The notes: generated by a model not told the origin, from the letters alone. 64,000 bases of DNA from Biostraticola tofi (GCF_004343195.1 NZ_SMCR01000006.1:124001-188000); one strand, 5' to 3'; shown: positions 17,674 through 28,600, counted from the stretch's first letter. Numbers and translations: made by a program.

Positions 17674-17818
17674 GATAGCGGAGATAAACCGGCTATCAGC
17701 CGCGGTTGATATAGCGGAGATAAACCGGCTATCAGCCGTGGTTGATATAGCGGAGATAAACCGGCTATCAGCCGTGGTTGATATAGCGAAGATAAACCGG
17801 CTATCAGCCGTGGTTGAT
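17674..17818. repeat. 36-bp tandem repeats carrying copies of the patD 3' end
   Basis: Period-36 copies of CTATCAGCCGYGGTTGAT followed by ATAGCGGAGATAAACCGG start at 17693, 17729 and 17765. The copy at 17801 contains the real patD stop codon and last codons (minus strand). Each outer copy therefore repeats the stop codon and the last four codons. Confidence 0.9.
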
Positions 17819-19231
17819 CATGACATGGCGCACTGCGGTATAGTCTTCCAGCCCATACATTGACATGTCTTTACCGAATCCCGAGAGCTTCTGCCCGCCG
17901 TGCGGCATTTCACTGACCAGCATAAAATGGGTATTCACCCAGGTACAGCCATAGTGAAGCCGGGCGCTTAAACGATGGGCGCGGCCAATATCCCGGGTCC
18001 AGACTGATGACGCCAGCCCATAGCCAGAGGCATTGGCCCAGCCGAGCACCTGCTGTTCATCATCAAAGGGCGTGATGCTGACAACCGGCCCGAAAACCTC
18101 CTGCTGGACAATTTCATCCTCCTGGCGAGCGCCTGCCAGTACCGTGGGCTCGAAGTAAAAACCCGGCCCTGCCATGGGTTTTCCGCCGGTCACGACCTTG
18201 ATATGCGGCAAGCGGCTGGCCCGAGCGACAAATCCGGCCACCTTCTGCAAGTGGTCAGCCGATATCAGCGGACCGAGTTCGGTCTGCTGATCATTGGGGT
18301 CACCGACCTTTAATGACGCAACAGCCTGACCGAGCTTTTCGACCAGTGATGCATAGACGCCGCGCTGGACATAAAGCCGGCAGGCAGCAGTACAGTCCTG
18401 TCCAGCATTATAAAAACCGAAAGTCCGTACCCCTTCCACCACCGCATCCAGCGAGGCATCATCGAATACGATAACCGGCGCCTTGCCGCCCAGTTCCATA
18501 TGGGTCTTTTTAATCCCGCCGGCGGTGTGGGCAAGGATATGCGCCCCGGTAGCAATCGAACCGGTCAGCGATACCATGCTGACTTTGTCATGACCGGTAA
18601 GCGCATCGCCAATCCCATCGGCAGTTCCCAGCAGAACATTAACCACCCCGGCCGGGAAAATACCGGCCAGCAGCGTGGCCAGATACAGGGTGGTCAGCGG
18701 CGTCTGGTCGGCGGGCTTGAGCAGCACGCAATTGCCTGCCGCCAGGGCAGGCGCCAGCTTCCATGCCGCCATCATTAAGGGATAATTCCACGGAGTAATC
18801 GAGGCCACCACCCCAATGGGATCACGGCGGATAAACGAGGTATGGCCCGCCAGATATTCCCCCGCCGCACTGCCGCCGAGGCAGCGGGAAGCGCCGGCAA
18901 AAAAACGGAACACATCGGCCACGGCCGGGATTTCATCACTGAGCACCGCATGCAGCGGCTTACCGCAGTTCAGCGACTCCAATCTGGCCAGCTCAGCGGC
19001 GTGCTGCTCGATGGCATCAGCCAATTGTAACAACAGACTGGCTCGGGTTTGCGGCGTTGTCTGGCTCCACTGCTCGAACGCGCGTTCTGCCGCCGTTGCC
19101 GCCGCATCTATTTGTGTCAGGCTGGTTTGTGACAACGTCACGATGACCTCCCCAGTCGCCGGATTGACCACCTGCAGGGGCGCGCCTTCACCGGCCACCT
19201 TTTCGCCATTAATCAACAGCTTATCATTCAT
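17804..19231 (-). CDS. patD: Gamma-aminobutyraldehyde dehydrogenase
   Basis: A 475-residue NAD-dependent aldehyde dehydrogenase matching E. coli PatD/YdcW (474 residues) along its length. It oxidises 4-aminobutanal to GABA in the cytoplasm. Motifs: [23 protein letters not shown], the glutamate in [16 protein letters not shown], the catalytic cysteine in [13 protein letters not shown], and the C-terminal [20 protein letters not shown]. Gene order behind patA (137-bp gap with repeats) supports a putrescine to GABA route: transamination by PatA, then oxidation by PatD. In E. coli these two genes are not adjacent, so the pairing here is an arrangement worth noting. Confidence 0.95.
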   Translation of the reverse strand: MNDKLLINGEKVAGEGAPLQVVNPATGEVIVTLSQTSLTQIDAAATAAERAFEQWSQTTPQTRASLLLQLADAIEQHAAELARLESLNCGKPLHAVLSDEIPAVADVFRFFAGASRCLGGSAAGEYLAGHTSFIRRDPIGVVASITPWNYPLMMAAWKLAPALAAGNCVLLKPADQTPLTTLYLATLLAGIFPAGVVNVLLGTADGIGDALTGHDKVSMVSLTGSIATGAHILAHTAGGIKKTHMELGGKAPVIVFDDASLDAVVEGVRTFGFYNAGQDCTAACRLYVQRGVYASLVEKLGQAVASLKVGDPNDQQTELGPLISADHLQKVAGFVARASRLPHIKVVTGGKPMAGPGFYFEPTVLAGARQEDEIVQQEVFGPVVSITPFDDEQQVLGWANASGYGLASSVWTRDIGRAHRLSARLHYGCTWVNTHFMLVSEMPHGGQKLSGFGKDMSMYGLEDYTAVRHVMINHG

Positions 19232-19280
19232 CGTCTGCTTCCTTCTTAGGCATCTTCAGTCTGGATGACCGTTACCGCTA

Positions 19281-21204
<1,924 letters not shown>

Positions 21205-21747
21205 TCAGAAATGAACGCTGCCGCCCAGATAAATGCCATCGGCTATGCGGCTGCTGTGGCCATTGCGGCCTTCCAACATCAGATAACGGTAGCCAAGGGA
21301 AACGCTGGTAAGCATGATCGGGGTGAATCGCAGGCCTGCAGTGGCTTCGGTATAGTTTTTCAGGCCGCTGGAGAGCGAATCCGGCGAGTAGTAATAATCG
21401 CCATACAGGCTGAACATCGGGAAGAAGCTAAACGACGCACCGGCACCTACCGCCAGCACCAGACCGTCTTCACTGAATTTGGGACTGGTGTAGAGTGCTC
21501 TGCCGCCGGCGGCAACCATCACCGGCCCGAGCGGAATACGGTAATCGAGCCCCAGGCCTGTCACCGTGCCCTGCTTGTCGTTATCTACCCAGGTGCCGCT
21601 CAGACCAAGTCCGGGGGAATCGGTGCCCAGTCCGATACCGGCGCGCGTGTACTGCCTGCCTAGCTCTCCGCCTACGCTAATGGCCTGCGCCGCAGTGCTG
21701 GCCAACAGCAATACGGCGGCTGCACCGGCTGTGTTGAAGTTTTTCAT
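21205..21747 (-). CDS. yfaZ: YfaZ-family outer membrane beta-barrel protein
   Basis: A 180-residue outer membrane protein. Residues 1-22 are a signal peptide (cleavage expected after AAQA). The mature part is a small beta-barrel with YfaZ-family signatures: GIGLGTDSPGLGLSGTW, GLGLDYRIPLGPVMVAAGG, LYGDYYYSPDSLSSGLKNY, the tyrosine pair in YRYLMLEG, and a C-terminal phenylalanine (GGSVHF) as used by the Bam machinery. It is probably a narrow porin of unknown substrate. It is a single-gene unit with its own terminator. Confidence 0.9.
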   Translation of the reverse strand: MKNFNTAGAAAVLLLASTAAQAISVGGELGRQYTRAGIGLGTDSPGLGLSGTWVDNDKQGTVTGLGLDYRIPLGPVMVAAGGRALYTSPKFSEDGLVLAVGAGASFSFFPMFSLYGDYYYSPDSLSSGLKNYTEATAGLRFTPIMLTSVSLGYRYLMLEGRNGHSSRIADGIYLGGSVHF

Positions 21748-21973
21748 AAGGTCCTTCCTGAAAATGATAATAACCGCCCGTACTTTAGCAGCCCAGCCAG
21801 TTGATAAATCAGCCGAATAGCGCCAGTAAGCATGGCCTTAACTGCCCTTCGGACCAGCCAATTAATGCAAATAGACAGACATTTTTGTTGTTTTGCCCGG
21901 CAGCCGGGATCTGGTAAGAGAATAAGTCTCTTTTCTATCCTCAACTGACGTGACTTATCTTAAGGGCTTAATT

Positions 21974-23095
21974 GTGATTGCTATCAAATCGCCGGAACAC
22001 TACCTCAATCAGGATGGTCTTACCGGCCGTGTGGGTGAATATGTCTCTCCCTATGCCAAGCGTATCGCCATCATTACCAGTCCGACCGCCTGGCAACTGA
22101 CCAGAACCGACATTGAACGCAGCCTGGCGGAGTATCAGGTAACTTATAGCCTGCTGTATCTGCGCGGTCCCTGCACGCGAGAACTTATCGACTCTCTGGC
22201 CGACACTGTCTGCGACGACGGAGCGCAGGCCATCCTGGGCATTGGCGGAGGCCGCGTGATGGATGCCGCCAAAGCCGTTGGCCATGTCACCGGCGGCTTG
22301 CCGGTGATAAACCTGCCGACCATCGCCGCCACCTGCGCCGCCTGGTCGCCGATAAGCGTGATTTATGATGAGCGCGGCGGCCATCAGGGTCCGCTTGATC
22401 TGGCCCGTTTGCCGGTATGGGTATTGGTGGACAGCGAGCTGATTGCCAAAAGCCCGGTGCGCTATTTGAAGGCCGGCATTATCGACGGACTGGCCAAGTG
22501 GTATGAGTTCTCCCCTTATCAGCGCAGCGGTGATGGATCCCTCGGTCTGCTGGTCAAAGCGCAGGCCGCCCGCCTGGCCCAGCAAGTCTTTGCCCATGAC
22601 GGCGTACAGGCGGTTGAGGACAATCAGCAGCAGCGGGTCACGCCGGCATTGAGAAACGTCATCGACGGCGTTATCGCCCTGGCAGGCCTTGCCAACAGCG
22701 TGCGCGATGATATTGCCCGCATCGGTGTGGCCCATGCAATCCATAACAGTATTACCCATCATCAGGCGTTTCATCATCTGCTGCATGGTGAAAAAGTGGG
22801 CTTCGGGCTGGCGGTGCAAGGATTGCTCGAGTATCCGCTGGACGCGGACCGGCAAGAGCTACTGCAATTACTGGTGGCCTTTGACGCGCCCGTCACGCTG
22901 GACTTGCTCGGCCTGGATGTTGCCGACAGCGCCACCCTCGGCGCCATTGCCGCCGGCGTACGTATTGCGCCATCGGTGCTTGCCCGTTTGCCATTTGAAG
23001 TGGATGCTGACCGGATCACCCGCGCTATCCTGGCCACCGCTGATCTGAATGTGGAAGGCATCAGGCAGGCACGCCTGGCGGCTACAGCGGCCTGA
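21974..23095 (+). CDS. Iron-containing alcohol dehydrogenase family, HcxA/GldA-like
   Basis: A 373-residue member of the glycerol dehydrogenase branch, closest in style to E. coli HcxA/YbdH (hydroxycarboxylate dehydrogenase A). NAD is expected to bind at GIGGGRVMDAAKAVGH, followed by the family's NLPTIAATCAAWSPISVIYDE. Metal ligands should be the aspartate in IIDGLAKWYE and the histidines in RIGVAHAIHNSIT and FHHLLHGEKVGFG. HcxA reduces 2-oxo acids such as 2-oxobutyrate; whether this protein does is unproven. The start is a GTG at 21974, seven bases after AAGGG; an upstream GTG at 21950 lacks a ribosome binding site. Confidence 0.85.
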   Translation: MIAIKSPEHYLNQDGLTGRVGEYVSPYAKRIAIITSPTAWQLTRTDIERSLAEYQVTYSLLYLRGPCTRELIDSLADTVCDDGAQAILGIGGGRVMDAAKAVGHVTGGLPVINLPTIAATCAAWSPISVIYDERGGHQGPLDLARLPVWVLVDSELIAKSPVRYLKAGIIDGLAKWYEFSPYQRSGDGSLGLLVKAQAARLAQQVFAHDGVQAVEDNQQQRVTPALRNVIDGVIALAGLANSVRDDIARIGVAHAIHNSITHHQAFHHLLHGEKVGFGLAVQGLLEYPLDADRQELLQLLVAFDAPVTLDLLGLDVADSATLGAIAAGVRIAPSVLARLPFEVDADRITRAILATADLNVEGIRQARLAATAA

Positions 23096-23163
23096 TGCAG
23101 CCGCAAAGGGGGTTAAACGCGGGTATAGGCTTAACATGCACTATGTTATGCCAAAGAATTATC

Positions 23164-23181
23164 ATATAACCATTAGATATA
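23164..23181 (+). promoter_or_regulatory. Shared 18-bp motif upstream of the M20 amidohydrolase gene
   Basis: ATATAACC-ATTA-GATATA lies 93 bp before the amidohydrolase start. The same 14 outer bases with a different 4-bp centre occur in front of the ABC transporter operon at 26910-26927. TATACT at 23178-23183 is a plausible -10 element, so the motif may overlap RNA polymerase binding. Confidence 0.6.
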
Positions 23182-23273
23182 CTATACAGTGCTAAGCCTC
23201 ATGCTATGCTCTACATTCATCTGCTTAGCCGGCATCAGGCCGGTGCTGTTACTGACCCTGGGAGGGGGCGATA

Positions 23274-24452
23274 ATGAATACCGAAACACACTGTAAAGCC
23301 TTAGCCCAGTTTATTGAATCCTTTCGTCATGACTTACATCGTTTTCCAGAACTGTCCTCGCAGGAATTCCAGACGACCGGTAAAATTCGCCAGGCGCTGG
23401 AAAGCGCCGGTGTCAGGGTGCTTAATCTGCAGCTTGAGACCGGCCTGGTCGCCGAGCTGGGCAAGCCGCACCAGGGACCGTTGGTCGTGCTGCGCGCGGA
23501 TATCGACGCCCTGCCGATAAACGAGCAGTCCGGCGTTGAATATGTGTCGCAACATCCGGGTGTCATGCATGCCTGTGGCCATGACTTCCATACCTCAGCC
23601 GCCTTGGGCGCCGCCCTGTTGCTCAAACAGTCGGAAGACGCATTGCCGGGACGCGTCAGGATCCTGTTCCAGCCGGCGGAGGAAACCGGGGTTGGCGCGG
23701 CTCAGATCGTTAAAAGCGGCGCGCTTGACGGCGCTGATGTAATTTTCGGCATCCATAATGATCCGTTGCTGCCGATCGGTGTGGTGGGCAGCAAGGCCGA
23801 TGCCCTGACCGCCGGCGTCGACAGGTTCGAAATCCTGGTAACGGCCAAAGGGGGGCATGCGGCGATTCCCCAGGAAAGCAATGACCCGGTGATTATTACC
23901 GGCCAGCTGATTACCGCCATTCAGACCCTGGTCAGCCGTAACATCTCATCCAACGATAATGCGGTGGTGTCGATTACCCAGGTCCACAGCGGCAATACCT
24001 GGAATGTGATCGCTGATTCCGCCTATCTGGAAGGCACGGTACGTACCTTTTCGCCACCGGTGCGGCAAAAAATCGAACAGCGCCTCCGGCAGGTCATCAG
24101 CGGCATGGCTCAAGCGTTCGACGCCGGCATCGAGCTTCGCTGGCATGCAGGCCCGCCGTCAGTATTAAACAGCGCCGAATGGGTAGACTTTTCACTTCAG
24201 GTGGCCGAGGGGGAAGGTTTTAAGTCACGCCGTATCGAAGCCAGCCCGATTGGCGAGGACTTTTCATACTATCAGCAAAAGATCCCCGGCGCGTTCATGA
24301 TGGTCGGATCAGGCGGGCCTTATTCCCTGCACCATCCCAAATTCCGCGTCGATGACCGGGCGCTGTTTCCGACTGCCCGCTATCTGGCGGCACTGGCCAG
24401 GCAAAGCCTGGCTCAGTTAGCGGCCGCCAGCCCGCAGGTGGATGTCGCCTAA
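23274..24452 (+). CDS. M20-family amidohydrolase (YxeP/hippurate hydrolase-like)
   Basis: A 392-residue metal-dependent amidohydrolase of the M20D group (aminoacylase, hippurate hydrolase, IAA-amino acid hydrolase). The metal site is readable: VLRADIDALPINEQ, HACGHDFHTSAALG, the catalytic and metal glutamates in FQPAEETGVGAAQIVKSGALDG, GIHNDPLLP, and the late histidine in YSLHHPKFRVDD. A dimerisation domain interrupts it at about 180-290. It probably frees an amino acid from an N-acyl derivative in the cytoplasm. It is convergent with a polar amino acid ABC operon that shares its upstream motif, as in Bacillus yxeM-N-O-P, where a transporter and an M20 deacylase work on modified sulfur amino acids. 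Confidence 0.9.
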   Translation: MNTETHCKALAQFIESFRHDLHRFPELSSQEFQTTGKIRQALESAGVRVLNLQLETGLVAELGKPHQGPLVVLRADIDALPINEQSGVEYVSQHPGVMHACGHDFHTSAALGAALLLKQSEDALPGRVRILFQPAEETGVGAAQIVKSGALDGADVIFGIHNDPLLPIGVVGSKADALTAGVDRFEILVTAKGGHAAIPQESNDPVIITGQLITAIQTLVSRNISSNDNAVVSITQVHSGNTWNVIADSAYLEGTVRTFSPPVRQKIEQRLRQVISGMAQAFDAGIELRWHAGPPSVLNSAEWVDFSLQVAEGEGFKSRRIEASPIGEDFSYYQQKIPGAFMMVGSGGPYSLHHPKFRVDDRALFPTARYLAALARQSLAQLAAASPQVDVA

Positions 24453-24525
24453 CGTCACCAGTGACGGCTAAACTCCTGGGATTGAGGCTCAATGCCAGGC
24501 GGTCATCAGCTGTTTTGCCACTCAC

Positions 24526-25290
24526 TTACCGGCCAGGTCCAGATTCGGGCGTTGTGGGTTGATGAACAGTTTGTAGAAACCGTGCCGTGCGGGCATGTTG
24601 TGGCGCACCGAACACTTGTTCAGGTGTACCATCCTCCAGAATGACGCCTTCATCCATAAAGATAATCCGATCGGCAATATCGCGTGCAAACGCCATTTCA
24701 TGGGTCACCAATAGAATGGTGGTCTGATGATCGATAATCGCCCGTATCACCTGCAGTACTTCGTTAACCAGTTCCGGGTCGAGCGCCGATGTCGGCTCAT
24801 CAAGCAGCATCACCCGCGGACTCACTGCCAGGGCGCGCGCAATTGCCACCCGCTGCTGCTGGCCGCCGGAGAGCCGTGAAGGGTAGCTGTCCGCCTTTAG
24901 CGATAAGCCGACTTTATCCAGCAGCGCCAGGCCAATTGCATTGGCTTGTTGCCGGGGCATCTTCTTACCAATGATCAATGACTCGGTTATATTTTCCAGG
25001 GCCGTCTTGTTTTTAAACAGGTTGTAATGCTGGAACACCATCGCCGTCTGCTGGCGTAGTTGGTTGGCATCGGCTCGGCTCATGGACGCCACATCCAGCC
25101 TCTGGGAGCCGATAGTCATTTGCCCACTCTGAGGCGTTTCCAGCAAATTAACACAGCGCAGCAGTGTGGACTTACCTGAACCAGAGGGACCGATAATGGC
25201 CACAACTTGTCCTTGGGCAACCTCAAGAGAAATATCATGCAGCACCTGAGTGGCACCATAGGATTTATTCAGCTTAGTGATTTTTAACAT
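24526..25290 (-). CDS. Polar amino acid ABC transporter, ATP-binding subunit
   Basis: A 254-residue ATPase of the polar amino acid uptake family. Walker A is GPSGSGKST, the Q-loop [16 protein letters not shown] is of the amino acid type, the signature is [15 protein letters not shown], Walker B is [14 protein letters not shown] and the switch histidine sits in [16 protein letters not shown]. It is the last of three genes in the transporter operon, eight bp after the permease. Substrate is not readable from the ATPase; subgroup resemblance is to the cystine/modified sulfur amino acid importers (TcyC, YxeO). Confidence 0.95.
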   Translation of the reverse strand: MLKITKLNKSYGATQVLHDISLEVAQGQVVAIIGPSGSGKSTLLRCVNLLETPQSGQMTIGSQRLDVASMSRADANQLRQQTAMVFQHYNLFKNKTALENITESLIIGKKMPRQQANAIGLALLDKVGLSLKADSYPSRLSGGQQQRVAIARALAVSPRVMLLDEPTSALDPELVNEVLQVIRAIIDHQTTILLVTHEMAFARDIADRIIFMDEGVILEDGTPEQVFGAPQHARTARFLQTVHQPTTPESGPGR

Positions 25291-25298
25291 GTAAGACC

Positions 25299-25967
25299 CT
25301 AGTTATACGGCCGATTCAACCGAGTCTCCAGCCGTTTTTGCAGCAGGGTCAGCAGTATGGTCACTGCCCAGTAAATCAACGCCACCGCAATATAGCTTTC
25401 AAGGAAGCGAAACGAATTACTGGCGATAATTTTGGTCTGGGAAAATATTTCGGTCACACCGACGGTAAACGCCAGGGATGATTCCTTAATCAGCATAATC
25501 AGGTAATTACTCATGCCTGGAATGGCGATACGCACCGTTTGCGGCAATATCACCCGGCGAAACCCCTGCCAGCGCGTTAGGCCGACCGACAGACAGGCCT
25601 CCATCTGTCCCGGATCTACCGAACTCATCGCCCCGCGAAACTCTTCGGCCAGATTAGCGGCGTTTTTGAAACTGAGGGCGATGATAGTGGCGCTGATGGC
25701 ATTGATAAAACTTATCCCGGGAAACAGCTGCGGAATACCGAAATAGAAAATAAACAACGTGACCAGCGTCGGCACCGAGCGAAAGAACGAAATATAGAGT
25801 TCAGCCAGATGAGACAGTAGCGGAGTCCGATGACGGATCAAAACCGCCAGCAGCAGCCCCATCAATGACGCTATAATCATGGATGTGACCGCCAGAAACA
25901 GCGTCATCGGCAGATAAGCGATCAAAGCCGGCAAGGCGGTAATCATGAAGCCCAGATCAAAATTCAT
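25299..25967 (-). CDS. Polar amino acid ABC transporter, permease subunit
   Basis: A 222-residue HisM/GlnP-type permease with about five membrane spans. The periplasmic-facing LYISFFRSVPTLVTLFIFYFG and the cytoplasmic EAA loop (EACLSVGLTRWQGFRRVILPQ), which contacts the ATPase, are both visible. It should form a homodimer, since only one permease gene is present. It is three bp behind the binding-protein gene, so the operon is tightly packed. Confidence 0.94.
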   Translation of the reverse strand: MNFDLGFMITALPALIAYLPMTLFLAVTSMIIASLMGLLLAVLIRHRTPLLSHLAELYISFFRSVPTLVTLFIFYFGIPQLFPGISFINAISATIIALSFKNAANLAEEFRGAMSSVDPGQMEACLSVGLTRWQGFRRVILPQTVRIAIPGMSNYLIMLIKESSLAFTVGVTEIFSQTKIIASNSFRFLESYIAVALIYWAVTILLTLLQKRLETRLNRPYN

Positions 25968-25970
25968 TGC

Positions 25971-26768
25971 TTAGTTTTCCTTGCTTACGTCCTGCTTAAG
26001 CCACTGCTCAGACAGTTTCGTCAGCGTGCCATCTTGGGAAAGCTCATCCAGCGCCTGTTGAAATTTTCCTCGCAGGTCATCTCCTTTTGGCGTTTTGACA
26101 AAAGGAAAAGCTTCCTGGTAACGATATACCGGATCTCCGGCCAGCTTCAGCGGCAGGCGTGAACTGGCAATAAGTAATTGCGCACCCGCACGGTCCATGA
26201 TGTAGGCGTCGAGACGACCAAGAGCTACGTCTTGAACGATCACGCTCGGATCTTCGTAGGTATTGATGGTTATACCAGCGTCGGGGTAGTTTTTACGCAG
26301 AAAATTCTCTTTGCTGCTGCCGACATCTACCCCCAGCTTTTTGCCCTTCAAGTCTTCAATACGGTTAATGCTATTATCATTTTCGCGCACGACTAATTGA
26401 GCGCCGGAATAAATATAAGTCGGTGAGAATTGATACTTTTCGCGTCGTTTGTCGTTGACTTCAACCTGATTGGCGATGGTCTCGATTTTACCGGAATCCA
26501 GCATGCCAAAAAGCCCGGTCATGTCGGCCGAGGTAAGTTGCACCCGATCATAGCCGAGCTTTTTGGCCACCGCTTCAATCACCGCGATGTCATAACCTTC
26601 GAAATCCTGGCCATTTTGCTTAGAGGAAAATCCAATACTGACGCCGAAAGTCCCTACCTGCAGCACCTTTCCCTGGGAAGCCGCCTGCTTATCGGCAGCA
26701 TCGCAACCCACCAGAGCCAAGGTGGCTGCCAGTATTAATGCACACCACCCATTTGCAACATTTTTCAT
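25971..26768 (-). CDS. Amino acid ABC transporter, lipid-anchored substrate-binding protein
   Basis: A 265-residue solute-binding protein (bacterial extracellular family 3). Residues 1-22 are a lipoprotein signal with lipobox LVGC, so it would be tethered to a membrane, which is uncommon for this family in Gram-negative bacteria. The mature domain has GVSIGFSSKQNGQDFEGYDIAVIEAVAKK, FGMLDSGKIETIANQVEVN and the hinge segment KKLGVDVGSSKENFLR. GGAGG precedes the ATG. It is the first gene of the operon, behind a leader with a terminator-like hairpin. The substrate may be a modified amino acid that the co-regulated M20 enzyme deacylates. Confidence 0.92.
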   Translation of the reverse strand: MKNVANGWCALILAATLALVGCDAADKQAASQGKVLQVGTFGVSIGFSSKQNGQDFEGYDIAVIEAVAKKLGYDRVQLTSADMTGLFGMLDSGKIETIANQVEVNDKRREKYQFSPTYIYSGAQLVVRENDNSINRIEDLKGKKLGVDVGSSKENFLRKNYPDAGITINTYEDPSVIVQDVALGRLDAYIMDRAGAQLLIASSRLPLKLAGDPVYRYQEAFPFVKTPKGDDLRGKFQQALDELSQDGTLTKLSEQWLKQDVSKEN

Positions 26769-26795
26769 CCTATTCCTCCATTCTGCCTATATGCC

Positions 26796-26822
26796 AAAAA
26801 AAACGCCCCTGTAATAGGGGAA
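26796..26822 (-). terminator. Terminator-like hairpin in the ABC operon leader
   Basis: On the minus strand CCCC-TATTACA-GGGG (26807-26820, flanked by CG/CG across a TT bulge) is followed by eight T (26796-26803). It lies only 27 bp before the binding-protein start, inside the leader, and therefore may act as an attenuator. CGCCC at 26833-26837 (minus strand) could pair with the GGGCG of the stem as an alternative fold. Confidence 0.5.
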
Positions 26823-26909
26823 CGCGGGTTAAAGGGCGGTCATTTTACTCATAAGCGTTGGTTATAGCGTTATGTAGGTCCAAAAAACCTATAACTTAAG
26901 GAAATAATA

Positions 26910-26927
26910 TATATCAATCGGTTATAT
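26910..26927 (-). promoter_or_regulatory. Shared 18-bp motif upstream of the ABC operon
   Basis: On the minus strand ATATAACC-GATT-GATATA, matching 14 of 14 outer positions of the motif at 23164-23181. It is 142 bp upstream of the binding-protein start and 217 bp upstream of the divergent CapA-family gene, so either or both could be controlled. Other GGTTATA-like words lie nearby (about 26860 and 26890). Confidence 0.6.
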
Positions 26928-27143
26928 CATGTTACCACTCACTATTAACGCTGCCCTTGCGCCTTACCGGGTATAAATGAATAATACCCTCCAAATTATC
27001 GATCCTACGCTGATGTTTTACCCGCAACGACTTACTCTCGGAACATCGCTTTCCTTAAGTACAACGCATACCCGTTGCCCATTATTAAATTAAGCCGGTA
27101 AACATCTACAACATTTAACGAACCGTATATAGAGGTTTCAACC

Positions 27144-28481
27144 ATGCGTATTATTGCCTGCGGCGATGCTCTTTTTTCTAGCCGGAGTCTCGCTAAAAGA
27201 CTGGATAAGAGACTGGTGGCTAAACTCGCAGATGCTGATGCGGTCTTTGCTAATGCGGAATTCTGCTGCCCTAAGCACACTACCCCGCCGGCCGCCGGCC
27301 GTGGTTACATAACCGCGGTAAAGCCCGAAACCCTGGACGAATTCGTCAACCTCAATATAAAAATGGTCTCTTTTGCCAATAACCATACCGGTGATTTTGG
27401 CTGGCAGGGGGTTGTCGACACCATAGAAGCAGCGGAAAAGCGCGGCCTGATTCACTGCGGCATTGGCCGCAGTCTGGAAGATGCCCGCACCGCACGCTTC
27501 CTTGATACACCCAATGGCCGGGTAGCTGTGGTTGCCGTCTGCACCACCCGCTCGGAAGTCTTCGCCGGTAGCACAGCAGGAGCGGGAGTCGCTGCCCGTC
27601 CAGGCCTTAATCCCCTCCGCTGGGGGCGATCTTATGTGTTGCCTGATAAAGAATTTTTTCAATTACAGGATATGACTGAACTGTTAGGCACCGCGGCCAG
27701 CACGCGAGAAGGGGCACGCATCGAAGTCATGCCTGACCAAGGGCCTGACAGCTTCAAATTCGGCTCACTGTTTGAAAGTGCGGTCCAAATTGAGCGTGGT
27801 GAGCGGGCACAGGTCCGTACCTGGATGAATCCCAAAGACTGCGACGCCATTTTGAAAAGTGTCCGCGATGCCGTCAACCGCGCCGATGCAGTGATCCTTA
27901 GTCTGCACACGCATGAAGGAGAGGATGACAATTGGTATTCTGAGCTGCCGCCGGCCTTTATTGAAGACTTTGCCCGGCAGGCCATCGACGCGGGCGCCCA
28001 TGCCGTGGTCGGACATGGCGCTCATTTCTTGCGTGGCATCGAAATTTACCGAAAAAGACCAATATTCTATAATCTGGGCTCCATTCTGATGGAATTCGAA
28101 GCGGGGGAATCTATCGTCGCGCCGGAAATGTATGAGGCCTATGGTTATGCTAATGATGCCCGCCCATCGGATCTTCATCGTGCCCGGGCCAAGGATAAAG
28201 ACGGCAACTTCCACGGCTTCGCCTCGGAGTCCCGTTTCTCCAAAAATTGCCTGGCGGCGCTTCAAATCGAAAATGACGCCGTGTGTTTCACCCTCACGCC
28301 GCTTGATCTTGGCATGAGTCGCCCTCGTCCGCTTGAGCGTGGCCTGCCGGTGATTCCTGACGCGGCGATGGGTCATGAAATCGCCGCCGACCTGACTCGA
28401 CTGAGTAAAAAATACCATACCGTGCTGCGCTACGATGAACAGACCGGCACCATTGCCCTCGCAGTAGAACAACCCCAGTGA
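27144..28481 (+). CDS. CapA/PgsA-family metallophosphoesterase-like protein, cytoplasmic
   Basis: A 445-residue protein of the bacterial capsule synthesis PGA_cap family, a calcineurin-like metallophosphoesterase fold. Visible metal-site segments are IIACGDALF at the start, DAVFANAEFCCP, MVSFANNHTGDFG, ILSLHTHEGEDD and AVVGHGAHFLRGIEIYRKRPIFYNLG. Unlike CapA itself it has no membrane anchor or signal peptide. The family name comes from poly-gamma-glutamate synthesis, but many members are uncharacterised. It is divergent from the amino acid ABC operon and shares its upstream region, so a role in metabolism of an amino acid conjugate is possible. AGAGG precedes the ATG. Confidence 0.85.
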   Translation: MRIIACGDALFSSRSLAKRLDKRLVAKLADADAVFANAEFCCPKHTTPPAAGRGYITAVKPETLDEFVNLNIKMVSFANNHTGDFGWQGVVDTIEAAEKRGLIHCGIGRSLEDARTARFLDTPNGRVAVVAVCTTRSEVFAGSTAGAGVAARPGLNPLRWGRSYVLPDKEFFQLQDMTELLGTAASTREGARIEVMPDQGPDSFKFGSLFESAVQIERGERAQVRTWMNPKDCDAILKSVRDAVNRADAVILSLHTHEGEDDNWYSELPPAFIEDFARQAIDAGAHAVVGHGAHFLRGIEIYRKRPIFYNLGSILMEFEAGESIVAPEMYEAYGYANDARPSDLHRARAKDKDGNFHGFASESRFSKNCLAALQIENDAVCFTLTPLDLGMSRPRPLERGLPVIPDAAMGHEIAADLTRLSKKYHTVLRYDEQTGTIALAVEQPQ

Positions 28482-28483
28482 CG

Positions 28484-28519
28484 ATCCGGGCTGTTGCGCC
28501 GCGGGGGCGCAGCCCGGAT
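28484..28519 (+). terminator. Hairpin after the CapA-family gene
   Basis: ATCCGGGCT (28484-28492) pairs with AGCCCGGAT (28511-28519), with an inner GCGCC/GGCGC stem. It begins three bases after the stop codon. No T-run follows. Confidence 0.6.
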
Positions 28520-28600
28520 GGGGCATGCGGCCGGTGATAAGTTACCGCGATAATAATGTCTTTGGATGCATTCATTCCCGCTTTTATTCCCGGAGCATCA

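Noticed and set aside
21968-22855. 295-codon minus-strand frame opposite the HcxA-type dehydrogenase gene
   Set aside because: No family resemblance and no ribosome binding site; it is a mirror of a GC-rich coding region, where the sense strand shows a complete known enzyme.
26796-26837. Leader hairpin considered as a known riboswitch
   Set aside because: No conserved core of an S-box, lysine, glycine or T-box element could be recognised; only a terminator-like stem is supported.
27765-28526. 253-codon minus-strand frame opposite the CapA-family gene
   Set aside because: Antisense shadow; the sense frame has all family metal-site motifs.
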